Of a stretch of DNA of 11,086 nt, positions 1 to 5,524 are shown piece after piece (positions within the stretch are counted from its first letter, which is position 1; the number at the start of each line of letters is the position of its first letter). The notes below the pieces were generated by a model. That model saw nothing but the letters and a program-made list of their open reading frames with translations, was not told where the DNA came from and ran no database searches. Made by a program: the position numbers and the translations under genes. The stretch comes from Phycisphaerales bacterium. Its GTDB lineage: Bacteria; Planctomycetota; Phycisphaerae; Phycisphaerales; SM1A02. The stretch is from positions 1 through 11,086 of the forward strand of contig JAQWRC010000285.1 of assembly GCA_029243925.1 (NCBI GenBank), given 5' to 3'.

Positions 1-1
1 C

Positions 2-331
2 ATGCTCCAGCAGGATGAGCCCGATGACTTCGTGCTCTCAACGGGCAAGATGATTTCCGTCCGCGCATTTGCGGAATTGGCTTTTGCGGAAGTCGGCCTC
101 GATCCGGATGACTACATCGAAATCGATCCACGATACTTCCGCCCTGCCGAGGTATCCGAACTGCTTGGCGATTGCACCAAGGCCCGTGAAAAACTTGGTT
201 GGGAAGCAACGACCAGTCTTGAAGAGCTTGTAAAGATGATGGTCGCCAATGACATGGAGCTGGCGGCCAGAGAGAAGACGCTTCGTGATGCGGGGCACGA
301 TCTGCCCGCCTCGACAGGCTACGACCTCTAG
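2..331 (+). CDS. gmd: GDP-mannose 4,6-dehydratase, C-terminal part (5' end outside the window)
   Basis: This is the last 109 residues of an SDR-family enzyme that converts GDP-mannose to GDP-4-dehydro-6-deoxy-mannose, the first step toward GDP-fucose, GDP-rhamnose and related deoxysugars used in surface glycans. The assignment rests on the typical tail of the family: EPDDFVLSTG followed by a SVR motif, then AFAEVGLD, then EIDPRYFRPAEV, then LLGD..KAREKLGW and EELVKMM. The frame is open to the left edge, so the ATG at position 2 is an internal methionine and not the true start. It ends in TAG at 329-331, only 14 bp from the stop of the converging fliS. A link to flagellin glycosylation is possible from the neighbourhood but nothing in the sequence proves it. 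Confidence 0.93.
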   Translation: MLQQDEPDDFVLSTGKMISVRAFAELAFAEVGLDPDDYIEIDPRYFRPAEVSELLGDCTKAREKLGWEATTSLEELVKMMVANDMELAAREKTLRDAGHDLPASTGYDL

Positions 332-345
332 AGCGAATCTACTCT

Positions 346-756
346 TCAGCCAGCGATGTCAATGGTGTCGCTTGGTTCCGTTGCGTTCCCGCCCCGCAGA
401 ACCGCCACCGCTTCACGCCATGCATCACGCTGGAATTCCAGCAACTCAATGACTTCGTCAAGATCCTCCGGCAAGTCAGCATCGACGACCCGTCGATACA
501 GCCATGCGTGCAGTGACGACAGGCGTGCAGCCATTTCCGGATGCACTCGGGTATCCAAATCGGTTCCCAGCGCGACGAGAATGGCGCGGCAACGCTCAGA
601 GGCTTCTGCAATGCCCTCGAAATCATTGGCATCCATCGCCGACATGAGCGAATGCGCCCACGTCACTGATCCTTCAAGGAGCATGAGGCGGCGTTCTGCA
701 GGTGAAGCCGTCTCGACGGAAGTCTCTCGATATGTCCTGGCGGTTTTACTTGGCAC
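346..756 (-). CDS. fliS: FliS, flagellin export chaperone
   Basis: FliS binds the disordered C-terminus of flagellin in the cytosol, prevents premature polymerisation and hands it to the flagellar type III export gate. The 136-residue length fits the family. The N-terminal signature TYRETSVETASPAERRLMLLEG (written here as its parts YRE, ETASPAE and LMLLEG, residues 9-29) is the usual FliS opening, followed by an all-helical body with an amphipathic helix around residues 44-64 and another at 97-120. The start is GTG at 754-756; the nearby ATG at 758-760 is in another frame and meets a stop after four codons. The Shine-Dalgarno is weak. It is the last gene after fliD, 83 bp downstream, and the pairing fliD-fliS is classic. 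Confidence 0.9.
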   Translation of the reverse strand: MPSKTARTYRETSVETASPAERRLMLLEGSVTWAHSLMSAMDANDFEGIAEASERCRAILVALGTDLDTRVHPEMAARLSSLHAWLYRRVVDADLPEDLDEVIELLEFQRDAWREAVAVLRGGNATEPSDTIDIAG

Positions 757-762
757 GCATGG

Positions 763-787
763 CTCATCGGCCGGAGCACCGGCTGAG
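763..787 (-). other. Stem-loop between fliD and fliS
   Basis: In the 83-bp gap after the fliD stop, GCCGG (770-774) pairs with CCGGC (779-783) around a 4-nt loop, and CTCA/TGAG (763-766 with 784-787) extend the stem across a 3-nt bulge. It lies just 7 bp upstream of the fliS GTG. There is no T-run after it on the minus strand, so it is not an obvious terminator. It could shape fliS translation or protect the fliD mRNA end; that is inference. Confidence 0.45.
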
Positions 788-839
788 AAACAGGGCGTCG
801 TTCGTGCGCGTCAAATCAGGTCCGAGAACCCGCTGGAAC

Positions 840-3587
840 TCACCCGCGAGTCATGGATGCGTAGGAATTGCCGAATGCCATCAACGCAGCTCCCTGCGAC
901 TGCAATGATGCGATGGCCAGTTCCATGGCCGCAAACCGAGACTCGAGATGGATTCGACGCATATTCAGCCTCACGTTGATGTCGTCAATTCGATCCTGAG
1001 CCATTTCGATCCGGTCATCCCAACGCTGGCCGGACAACGCAAGTGCTCCTGTCGTGCTGTCCGTCAACCCTTCAAGTAGATCCACGCATCGGACAGCAAA
1101 CCCACGCGTATCCACGGATCCATCGGCATCGGCTTCTGCATTGAACAAGGCGGCAACACCCGCCGGATCATCTGCCAGACGTGCGGCACACTCCGCTTCA
1201 TCGAACTCGACCAGGCCACCGGGGCCAATCGTAATTCCCACCTTTCGAAGCGCGTCGATCGATGCACCCCCCTCAAGACGATCATGGAGCAGTTCCTGAA
1301 GTGCCCGCTGCACGCGTGATACCGTCGAGTTGCCGAACAGCGTCCCACGCTGGCCAGTCTCGGTGTCATAGGAATCCGACTCGGAAAGACCGCTGAAGAC
1401 TGCATTGCATGCGTCAACAAAGCCGCGAACCATCGCCAGAACGGACGAATCATCACGTTGCACCGTCACCACCACCGGGTCATCGGAAACCGAGAGCAGA
1501 TCAATTGTGAGGCCAGGAACCATGCCGGTAATCGTGTTGGAGTGTGAACGAAGCAACAGTGCCTCGGAGGGGTCGTCCCCAAGCCATGCCACTGCGTCCT
1601 GGGCTTCGACGGTTGTCGACAAATCTAGCGTTGAACCATCCTCAAGACGCGCATCAATGGAGAATCGCCCACCTGCTCCTCCTGACTCTGATTGAAGCAG
1701 AAGATGCCATGGCGTTGAACCAGAACCTGTATTGACCAGTGAAGCCGACACATCACCACCAGCAGCGACGATCTGCTCCACCAAGGACTGCAATGTCGTT
1801 TCAGCATCGACGTCAACATGCACCGTTGAACTTCCGTTGATACGCGCACCTGATCCAAATACGGATTCCGCTTCACCGGCAAGGCGAAGATCCGAGGCGG
1901 CGGATCCTGAAGATGCCGATACGCGGATTGTCACGGTTGATGCCGTCTCTGATGCAGTGGACACGATCTCAATGCCATCTCCGGCAGCATTGACTTGTGC
2001 AGCAATGGCCAACCCTTTCGAGTTGATCAACTGGAGCAGGTCATCCACGGTGTGCAATGAATCATCAACATCGATTTCCGCCTCGGCACCAGTTGCATCC
2101 CGAATGATGAATGAGCCGGAAGCAATGCCGCGGCCTCCATTCAGTGAAGCCAACGCGCTGCTGAGCGCAACTGATTGATGCTGAAGATCTCCCCCATTGA
2201 CACTGTCGACTGCCGCATTGATCGACAGCCCGAGAAGATCCGACAAACCACCTGACACGGTGAGATTTGAGTCCGTCGATCCCGTGTCGTCAACAAGTCG
2301 GATTCCCGCGCCTGAAGACGCGATTTCAAGATGAGCCTGCACGCCTGCATTGTCCAAGTCGCTGTTAAACCCCTCGATCATATCTTGAACGGTCATGTAC
2401 TCGGGATCGAATTCAAGCTGCAACGAAATGCCATTCCGATCTCTCACGAACATTGCGCCTGCCAATCCATCCCCGACATCATTCAGCCTGGACAGCAACA
2501 CGGAATCCGATCCAGCGAGCACATCCAGACCAATCAGTTCATTGGTGCTTGATGTCGCTCCAGCGAGACCAAGGTCCGATGCCGCCGATGCGTTGCCTCC
2601 AGTCGATTCAACAATCAGGCCGCTGCTGCCGGTCGAATCGACCAGGCGAATCTGCAGCCCCTCTTCGGAAACACCTGCCTGGACCGACCCGTTGGTACCA
2701 CTTTCGATCGCCTCGAAGACATCGCCGAGCGTTGTTGCCCCTGATGGAATGGTCACGTCGTGAACCGTTCCGTCACTTGTCGTGATCCGGAGATCAGGCG
2801 ATCCGTCTCGAACGAGTACTCCGAGTCCATCGTTGAGCGATGACAGCTGAGTCATTGGACCAAGCACGACAACCGCTGCTCCATCAAGTACCCCCGATGA
2901 ACCGTCCCCGGTCAACCCAAGATCCTCTGCCGTCGTTGACGCTCCAAGACTTCGGCACACAACTGCTTGCCCATTCTGTGCTGTGATCCGAAGTCCCTGC
3001 TTTGTATACGCAACTTCCACATCTGCGCCAGACTCCGCAAATCGATCTACGACATCCTGAAGTGTGACGACATCCGTCAGATCAATCTGTGTTGCTTCCG
3101 CGCCGACGGTCAGTTCAACGTGACCACGGTCGACTCCATCGCCTCCATTGAGCATTGCGAGATCTGTATCTCGTCGCAGTGATCCACCAGCGCCGAAGTC
3201 GATGCTGAATGAATCAAGCCCGAGTGCATCGGAAGCAGATGCGAATCCCGCGGAACGCATCTGATGATGTGTTGCAAGTTGTGACACGATGAAGGACCAC
3301 GTGCCTGGTGTTGCATCTGAACCAGTCATGGCGGCAAGTACGCTTGGCGCACTTGATGTTGCCGTCGTCATTCCAAACGTCGTCGTGCCCACGAGGGATT
3401 GCGATGCGGCGCGAAGCGACAGCAGGTTTGAATTGATGCCGAGCATTGCTGCCTGTTGGCCCTGCAATGAAGCAATCTGTGATTGCAGGCGCAGCCGACC
3501 ACGGCCTTCTGCCTGCAACATGTATTCAATGATCGATGCGGAATCGAGTCCGCTGATCAGGCCAATGCCGGTTGTAAAGCTGCCCAT
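840..3587 (-). CDS. fliD: FliD, flagellar filament cap protein (enlarged, 915 residues)
   Basis: FliD (hook-associated protein 2) forms the cap at the tip of the filament under which exported flagellin folds. The N-terminus (residues 1-66) starts MGSFTTGIGLISGLDSASII and continues as a coiled-coil-like helix, the D0 domain. The C-terminal third carries the matching FliD_C features: TLFGNSTV (749-756), LRKVGITIGPGGLVEFDE (780-797), VAALFN (811-816) and a final helix at 855-905 predicted to pair with the N-terminal one. The middle, about residues 145-675, is built of diverged repeats (see separate entry) and makes the protein roughly twice the length of enterobacterial FliD (about 470). The ATG at 3585-3587 has AGGAG at 3593-3597, five bases upstream. 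It follows the 70-codon gene by 55 bp and precedes fliS, so the three probably share one transcript. Confidence 0.95.
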   Translation of the reverse strand: MGSFTTGIGLISGLDSASIIEYMLQAEGRGRLRLQSQIASLQGQQAAMLGINSNLLSLRAASQSLVGTTTFGMTTATSSAPSVLAAMTGSDATPGTWSFIVSQLATHHQMRSAGFASASDALGLDSFSIDFGAGGSLRRDTDLAMLNGGDGVDRGHVELTVGAEATQIDLTDVVTLQDVVDRFAESGADVEVAYTKQGLRITAQNGQAVVCRSLGASTTAEDLGLTGDGSSGVLDGAAVVVLGPMTQLSSLNDGLGVLVRDGSPDLRITTSDGTVHDVTIPSGATTLGDVFEAIESGTNGSVQAGVSEEGLQIRLVDSTGSSGLIVESTGGNASAASDLGLAGATSSTNELIGLDVLAGSDSVLLSRLNDVGDGLAGAMFVRDRNGISLQLEFDPEYMTVQDMIEGFNSDLDNAGVQAHLEIASSGAGIRLVDDTGSTDSNLTVSGGLSDLLGLSINAAVDSVNGGDLQHQSVALSSALASLNGGRGIASGSFIIRDATGAEAEIDVDDSLHTVDDLLQLINSKGLAIAAQVNAAGDGIEIVSTASETASTVTIRVSASSGSAASDLRLAGEAESVFGSGARINGSSTVHVDVDAETTLQSLVEQIVAAGGDVSASLVNTGSGSTPWHLLLQSESGGAGGRFSIDARLEDGSTLDLSTTVEAQDAVAWLGDDPSEALLLRSHSNTITGMVPGLTIDLLSVSDDPVVVTVQRDDSSVLAMVRGFVDACNAVFSGLSESDSYDTETGQRGTLFGNSTVSRVQRALQELLHDRLEGGASIDALRKVGITIGPGGLVEFDEAECAARLADDPAGVAALFNAEADADGSVDTRGFAVRCVDLLEGLTDSTTGALALSGQRWDDRIEMAQDRIDDINVRLNMRRIHLESRFAAMELAIASLQSQGAALMAFGNSYASMTRG
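1563..3155 (-). repeat. Five diverged protein repeats in the middle of FliD
   Basis: Units of roughly 85-100 residues recur at FliD residues about 145-227, 250-343, 368-454, 480-571 and 583-675. The first four open with an L(N/S)xLND/GG-type turn, then a beta-rich stretch, then a hydrophobic segment like TLxDVxexIes, then a second beta pair (xxxGLxIRLVD type), and close with a (S/A)xDLGLxG motif (TAEDLGLTG, AASDLGLAG, LSDLLGLS, AASDLRLAG). The fifth lacks the closing motif. The pattern resembles the Flagellin_IN type of repeat found in surface-exposed parts of flagellins and hook-associated proteins. Boundaries are by eye and approximate. Confidence 0.65.
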
Positions 3588-3642
3588 GACTGCTCCTGCT
3601 CAAGATGTATTCCTGACAGTGCATTCATGTTGCGGCCCATGT

Positions 3643-3855
3643 TCAGGCGGCCCTTGACCAACCGACCTGCTCGGTTGTTGCTGGCCAGTGAGCCTGCAGT
3701 TGATTGTCTCGGCGGAGGACCAGAAGATCGCTCACCCAGTTCGCCAGTGTGCGACGAAACAGTGCGCGTGCATCCTCGACTCGTTGCAGAGCCTGTGGAG
3801 TATCGACTGACCAATCTGATTCGCATGTATTCCACCAACATGGTTCTTGATGCAT
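3643..3855 (-). CDS. Small 70-residue protein of unknown function, first gene of the fliD operon
   Basis: I do not recognise the family. The coding call rests on three things: a strong Shine-Dalgarno AAGGAG (3863-3868) seven bases before the ATG at 3853-3855, codon choice that looks coding in this frame, and its position 55 bp upstream of fliD on the same strand. The predicted product starts MHQEPCWWNT, then residues 20-52 look like one amphipathic helix (LQRVEDARALFRR, then LANWVSDLLVLRRDNQL), then a short tail. There is no signal peptide or membrane segment; two cysteines and five tryptophans are notable in so small a protein. By position it could be a FliT- or FlgN-like export chaperone or a regulator of the cap gene, but that is only a guess. 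Longer readings of this frame, up to 4002, run through the structured leader and are unlikely. Confidence 0.6.
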   Translation of the reverse strand: MHQEPCWWNTCESDWSVDTPQALQRVEDARALFRRTLANWVSDLLVLRRDNQLQAHWPATTEQVGWSRAA

Positions 3856-3862
3856 TGTCGAA

Positions 3863-3868
3863 CTCCTT
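3863..3868 (-). promoter_or_regulatory. Ribosome binding site of the 70-codon gene
   Basis: AAGGAG on the minus strand with a 7-nt spacer to ATG. This site decides the start of the small gene and is the strongest evidence that it is translated. Confidence 0.7.
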
Positions 3869-3883
3869 ATGAGCAATCCGCGA

Positions 3884-3963
3884 GCCACTTGAAAGTGGCC
3901 TGACAGACCCAAAATCGGCCCTCTCAGGGGCTGCCTTCGGCTGGAGTTGCGCTTTACGCGCAA
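3884..3963 (-). promoter_or_regulatory. Putative structured 5' leader of the flagellar operon (four consecutive hairpins)
   Basis: Reading the minus strand toward the small gene, four short stem-loops follow one another: TTGCGC/GCGCAA with a 5-nt loop (3963-3947), GCC/GGC with a 3-nt loop (3941-3933), GCCC/GGGC with a 6-nt loop (3931-3918), and GCCACT/AGTGGC with a 4-nt loop (3899-3884). The last ends 15 bases before the Shine-Dalgarno. An AT-rich run (CGAAAAATAGCAA) precedes the first stem. The order suggests a folded mRNA leader or riboswitch-like element controlling the operon. I compared it by eye with the c-di-GMP-I pattern and could not match the core, so no class is assigned. Confidence 0.4.
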
Positions 3964-4048
3964 ATTGCTATTTTTCGCCGTGCCCAAAAACGTGTATATC
4001 ACTGCTATATAAGGACTTACATCGTTTTATCGACTTTTATGCCCCGAT

Positions 4049-4076
4049 TTCACCACTTTGCACACACAAAGGTGAA
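4049..4076. repeat. Inverted repeat (TTCACC...TTTG / CAAA...GGTGAA)
   Basis: TTCACC (4049-4054) and TTTG (4057-4060) are complementary to GGTGAA (4071-4076) and CAAA (4067-4070), with a 2-nt bulge on one side and a 6-nt loop. It lies upstream of the presumed flagellar operon promoter, so an operator is possible, as is an RNA hairpin. Neither strand has a T-run after it. Confidence 0.45.
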
Positions 4077-4110
4077 CCGGCCGCGTAGTAGGAGGTGAAG
4101 GCAACACACA

Positions 4111-4208
4111 TCTTCCTCTCTCCTCTCTCTCACACACACACTTCCTCCCCCCGCCTTCTTCTCTCCTCTCCCACACTCTCCTCTCTCCAAACACTCTCTC
4201 TCCTCTCC
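4111..4208. repeat. Low-complexity pyrimidine (CT/CA) tract
   Basis: A 98-nt run is almost entirely C and T on the plus strand, with a short CA-dinucleotide block (4131-4140), a few scattered A residues and a single G at 4153. The minus strand is correspondingly a GA-rich polypurine run. Such tracts can form triplex (H-DNA) structures and are prone to length change by slippage. It directly abuts the 15-bp hairpin, on the side reached after parB transcription passes the hairpin. Confidence 0.85.
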
Positions 4209-4209
4209 A

Positions 4210-4243
4210 ACGACAAGGCCCCGGATTTCCGGGGCCTTGTCGT
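4210..4243 (-). terminator. Perfect 15-bp hairpin, probable terminator of parB
   Basis: ACGACAAGGCCCCGG (4210-4224) is fully complementary to 4229-4243 around an ATTT loop. It starts 71 bp after the parB stop. The GC-rich core and flanking AA/TT pairs look like an intrinsic terminator, but no clean T-run follows on either strand; the minus-strand continuation is purine-rich. It could therefore be a terminator relying on CCTT plus downstream sequence, or an mRNA-end stabiliser. Confidence 0.6.
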
Positions 4244-4286
4244 ATTCAGTGAGTTCATTGAATCGTGCTATGGCAGATGCTGGCTG

Positions 4287-4302
4287 CGTTCCACGTGGAA
4301 CA
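4287..4302. promoter_or_regulatory. parS-like centromere site 1 (downstream of parB)
   Basis: The 14-bp perfect palindrome GTTCCACGTGGAAC (4288-4301) matches the well-known chromosomal parS core. It is inside the parB 3' region, 13 bp past the stop. The outer base is C instead of T on the left. Confidence 0.85.
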
Positions 4303-4314
4303 CGAAGCTGTATT

Positions 4315-5259
4315 TCAGCTGAGCTTGAAACCCATCCGAGCCAGGAGCCCATCGAACTGATCAAGGTCAAAGTACTCAATCACCAGCTTGCCCTTGCCCG
4401 CTTTCTTGCCCTGCTGGTGCACATGTACTCTGGTACCCAAGTGCTCAGAAAGCTGTGTTTCAAGGTCTGCCAGGTGCGACTTCGTTGTATCAACCTCACT
4501 CGATGCCTTTGAAAGCCCATTGCCACCCTGATGACGCCTCACTCTCCGCTCGAGCTCACGCACGGACCAGTTGCCCGACAATGCCATGCGAACCAACTTG
4601 GATCGATCACTGAGAGAGGAAATCGCCAGCAGGGATTTGGCATGACCACCACTCAATAGACCGGTTCGGACAGCCTCTTTTGTGCCCTCATCCAACTCAT
4701 TCAATCGGATGTGATTTGTGACAGAAGAACGATTCAAACCAACCTGGCTCGCAATCTCCTGATGCGTCAGCCCAAACTGGTCTTGGAGCCGCTGATAGGC
4801 TTCGGCCCGCTCTATTGGATTCAGATCCTCTCGCTGGACATTCTCAATAATGGACCACTCAGCAGCCGTGCGATCATCAATATCCTTGATAACAGCCGGA
4901 ATCTGCTTTAAGCCTGCCAGCTCAGCTGCACGCAGCCTTCGTTCTCCAGCAACAAGTTCATAGCCAGAATCAGCTGATCTGACCAGGATAGGCTGCATCA
5001 CGCCAGCAGATTTGATTGATTCAGAAAGTGATTTGAGCGCCCCAGGTTCAAACGATTGGCGAGGCTGCCAAGGATTTGCTGTGATCTCGGCTACATCAAG
5101 ATGTACCAAGCCACCAACGGCAGCGGCGGCCGATTCAGCTCCTGGTGTACCTGGTGATTTAGAGGAGGCGTCCGGCAGTTCTGGGGCTGCAACTTGAACT
5201 GGGGTCCCAATCATGCTCTTGAGGCCACGCCCCAATTTTCTCTTCTTGGTCGTCGCCAT
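4315..5259 (-). CDS. parB: ParB, chromosome partitioning CTPase/DNA-binding protein
   Basis: ParB loads at parS, clamps on DNA and slides in a CTP-dependent manner, recruiting SMC and acting with ParA to segregate origins. The 314-residue protein shows the expected order: a basic N-terminus with KLGRGLKSMIG (8-18), the ParA-contacting type of motif; the CTP-binding domain with GERRLRAA (105-112) and ENVQRE (139-144); a helix-turn-helix at about 164-186 (LTHQEIASQVG...SSVTNHIRL); and a C-terminal dimerisation part after a linker (about 264-314, with LVIEYFD). ATG at 5257-5259 is preferred over the adjacent TTG at 5260-5262 because AAGGAG (5267-5272) then has a 7-nt spacer. Three parS-like sites surround it. 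parA, usually directly upstream, is absent: the next gene upstream is an ABC ATPase. The gene looks slightly AT-richer than mnmE. Confidence 0.95.
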   Translation of the reverse strand: MATTKKRKLGRGLKSMIGTPVQVAAPELPDASSKSPGTPGAESAAAAVGGLVHLDVAEITANPWQPRQSFEPGALKSLSESIKSAGVMQPILVRSADSGYELVAGERRLRAAELAGLKQIPAVIKDIDDRTAAEWSIIENVQREDLNPIERAEAYQRLQDQFGLTHQEIASQVGLNRSSVTNHIRLNELDEGTKEAVRTGLLSGGHAKSLLAISSLSDRSKLVRMALSGNWSVRELERRVRRHQGGNGLSKASSEVDTTKSHLADLETQLSEHLGTRVHVHQQGKKAGKGKLVIEYFDLDQFDGLLARMGFKLS

Positions 5260-5266
5260 CAAGCCA

Positions 5267-5272
5267 CTCCTT
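5267..5272 (-). promoter_or_regulatory. Ribosome binding site of parB
   Basis: AAGGAG on the minus strand, seven bases before the ATG at 5257-5259 and only four before the alternative TTG. It sets the preferred start. Confidence 0.7.
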
Positions 5273-5297
5273 GGCTAAAGATCATCAGCATATTGAA

Positions 5298-5314
5298 GGA
5301 TCAACCAGTGATCC
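5298..5314 (-). other. Hairpin in the presumed parB leader, abutting parS site 2
   Basis: GGATCA (5298-5303) pairs perfectly with TGATCC (5309-5314) around a 5-nt loop. It ends exactly where the 16-bp parS-like site begins and sits 25 bases upstream of the parB ribosome binding site. Role unknown. Confidence 0.4.
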
Positions 5315-5330
5315 TGTTCCACGTGGAACG
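5315..5330. promoter_or_regulatory. parS-like centromere site 2 (upstream of parB)
   Basis: TGTTCCACGTGGAACG holds the same perfect 14-bp palindrome as site 1 (core 5316-5329). It lies 55 bp upstream of the parB ATG. Confidence 0.9.
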
Positions 5331-5348
5331 AACGAAGCACTTGTCGCA

Positions 5349-5364
5349 TGTTCCACGTGGAACG
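5349..5364. promoter_or_regulatory. parS-like centromere site 3 (upstream of parB)
   Basis: A second upstream copy, identical over all 16 bases to site 2, with its centre 34 bp away (core 5350-5363). On the minus strand the palindrome is preceded by and overlaps TTGACG (5368-5363), a possible -35 element, so ParB might repress its own gene; no good -10 follows at the right distance. The remaining 160 bp up to the ABC gene (5365-5524) are AT-rich and show nothing else I can name. Confidence 0.9.
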
Positions 5365-5524
5365 TCAATCTTGATTTCGTCACAGAAACTGAGATTCCGA
5401 TAAGAAATCTCCTGCAATCAGAGCCACAAATACGAACGCAGCCCATGGCTACACGTTATTTGTATCGATATGCTGTTATATTACGTCTTCTGTGCCTATT
5501 TGCTTCGATCATGCTTGATATTGA

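Larger units (their letters stand above)
3856..4314. other. 459-bp non-coding stretch between parB and the flagellar operon
   Basis: No convincing gene lies here. From right to left it holds a parS-like site (4287-4302), a perfect 15-bp hairpin (4210-4243), a 98-nt pyrimidine-rich tract (4111-4208), an isolated strong Shine-Dalgarno-like sequence on the plus strand (4090-4098), an inverted repeat (4049-4076), AT-rich sequence where the promoter of the flagellar operon should lie (about 3965-4045), and the hairpin-rich leader (3884-3963). Open frames across it on both strands are low-complexity shadows of the tract. Confidence 0.7.

Noticed and set aside
356..979. Long plus-strand open frame (207 codons) over fliS and the end of fliD
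   Set aside because: It is antisense to two recognised genes, has serine/arginine-rich shadow composition, no family resemblance, and is explained by codon bias of the opposite strand.
3557..3841. Alternative minus-strand frame of 94 codons overlapping the fliD start
   Set aside because: It has poorer codon choice than the 70-codon frame, serine/glycine/arginine-rich composition, no Shine-Dalgarno, and would overlap fliD by about 30 bp.
3483..3872. Plus-strand open frame of 129 codons ending in a plausible-looking helix
   Set aside because: It runs antisense through the fliD start and the small gene, has no ribosome binding site, and the minus-strand reading has a strong one.
3965..3995. 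GGGCAC...GC on the minus strand as a sigma-54 promoter
   Set aside because: The GG and GC dinucleotides are not at the required 10-bp spacing.
4027..4034. GTCGATAA on the minus strand as a sigma-28 -10 element
   Set aside because: It is close to GCCGATAA, but the expected -35 (TAAAGTTT-like) at 11 bp spacing is absent.
4095..4322. Plus-strand GTG open frame with AGGAGG beside it
   Set aside because: The Shine-Dalgarno overlaps the start codon and the product is mostly Ser/Leu/Thr/His encoded by the pyrimidine tract; it then reads through the hairpin and a parS site.
4050..4379. Minus-strand frame of 109 codons across the tract
   Set aside because: It overlaps the parB end, and reads the hairpin and polypurine tract as Glu/Arg/Gly low-complexity sequence.
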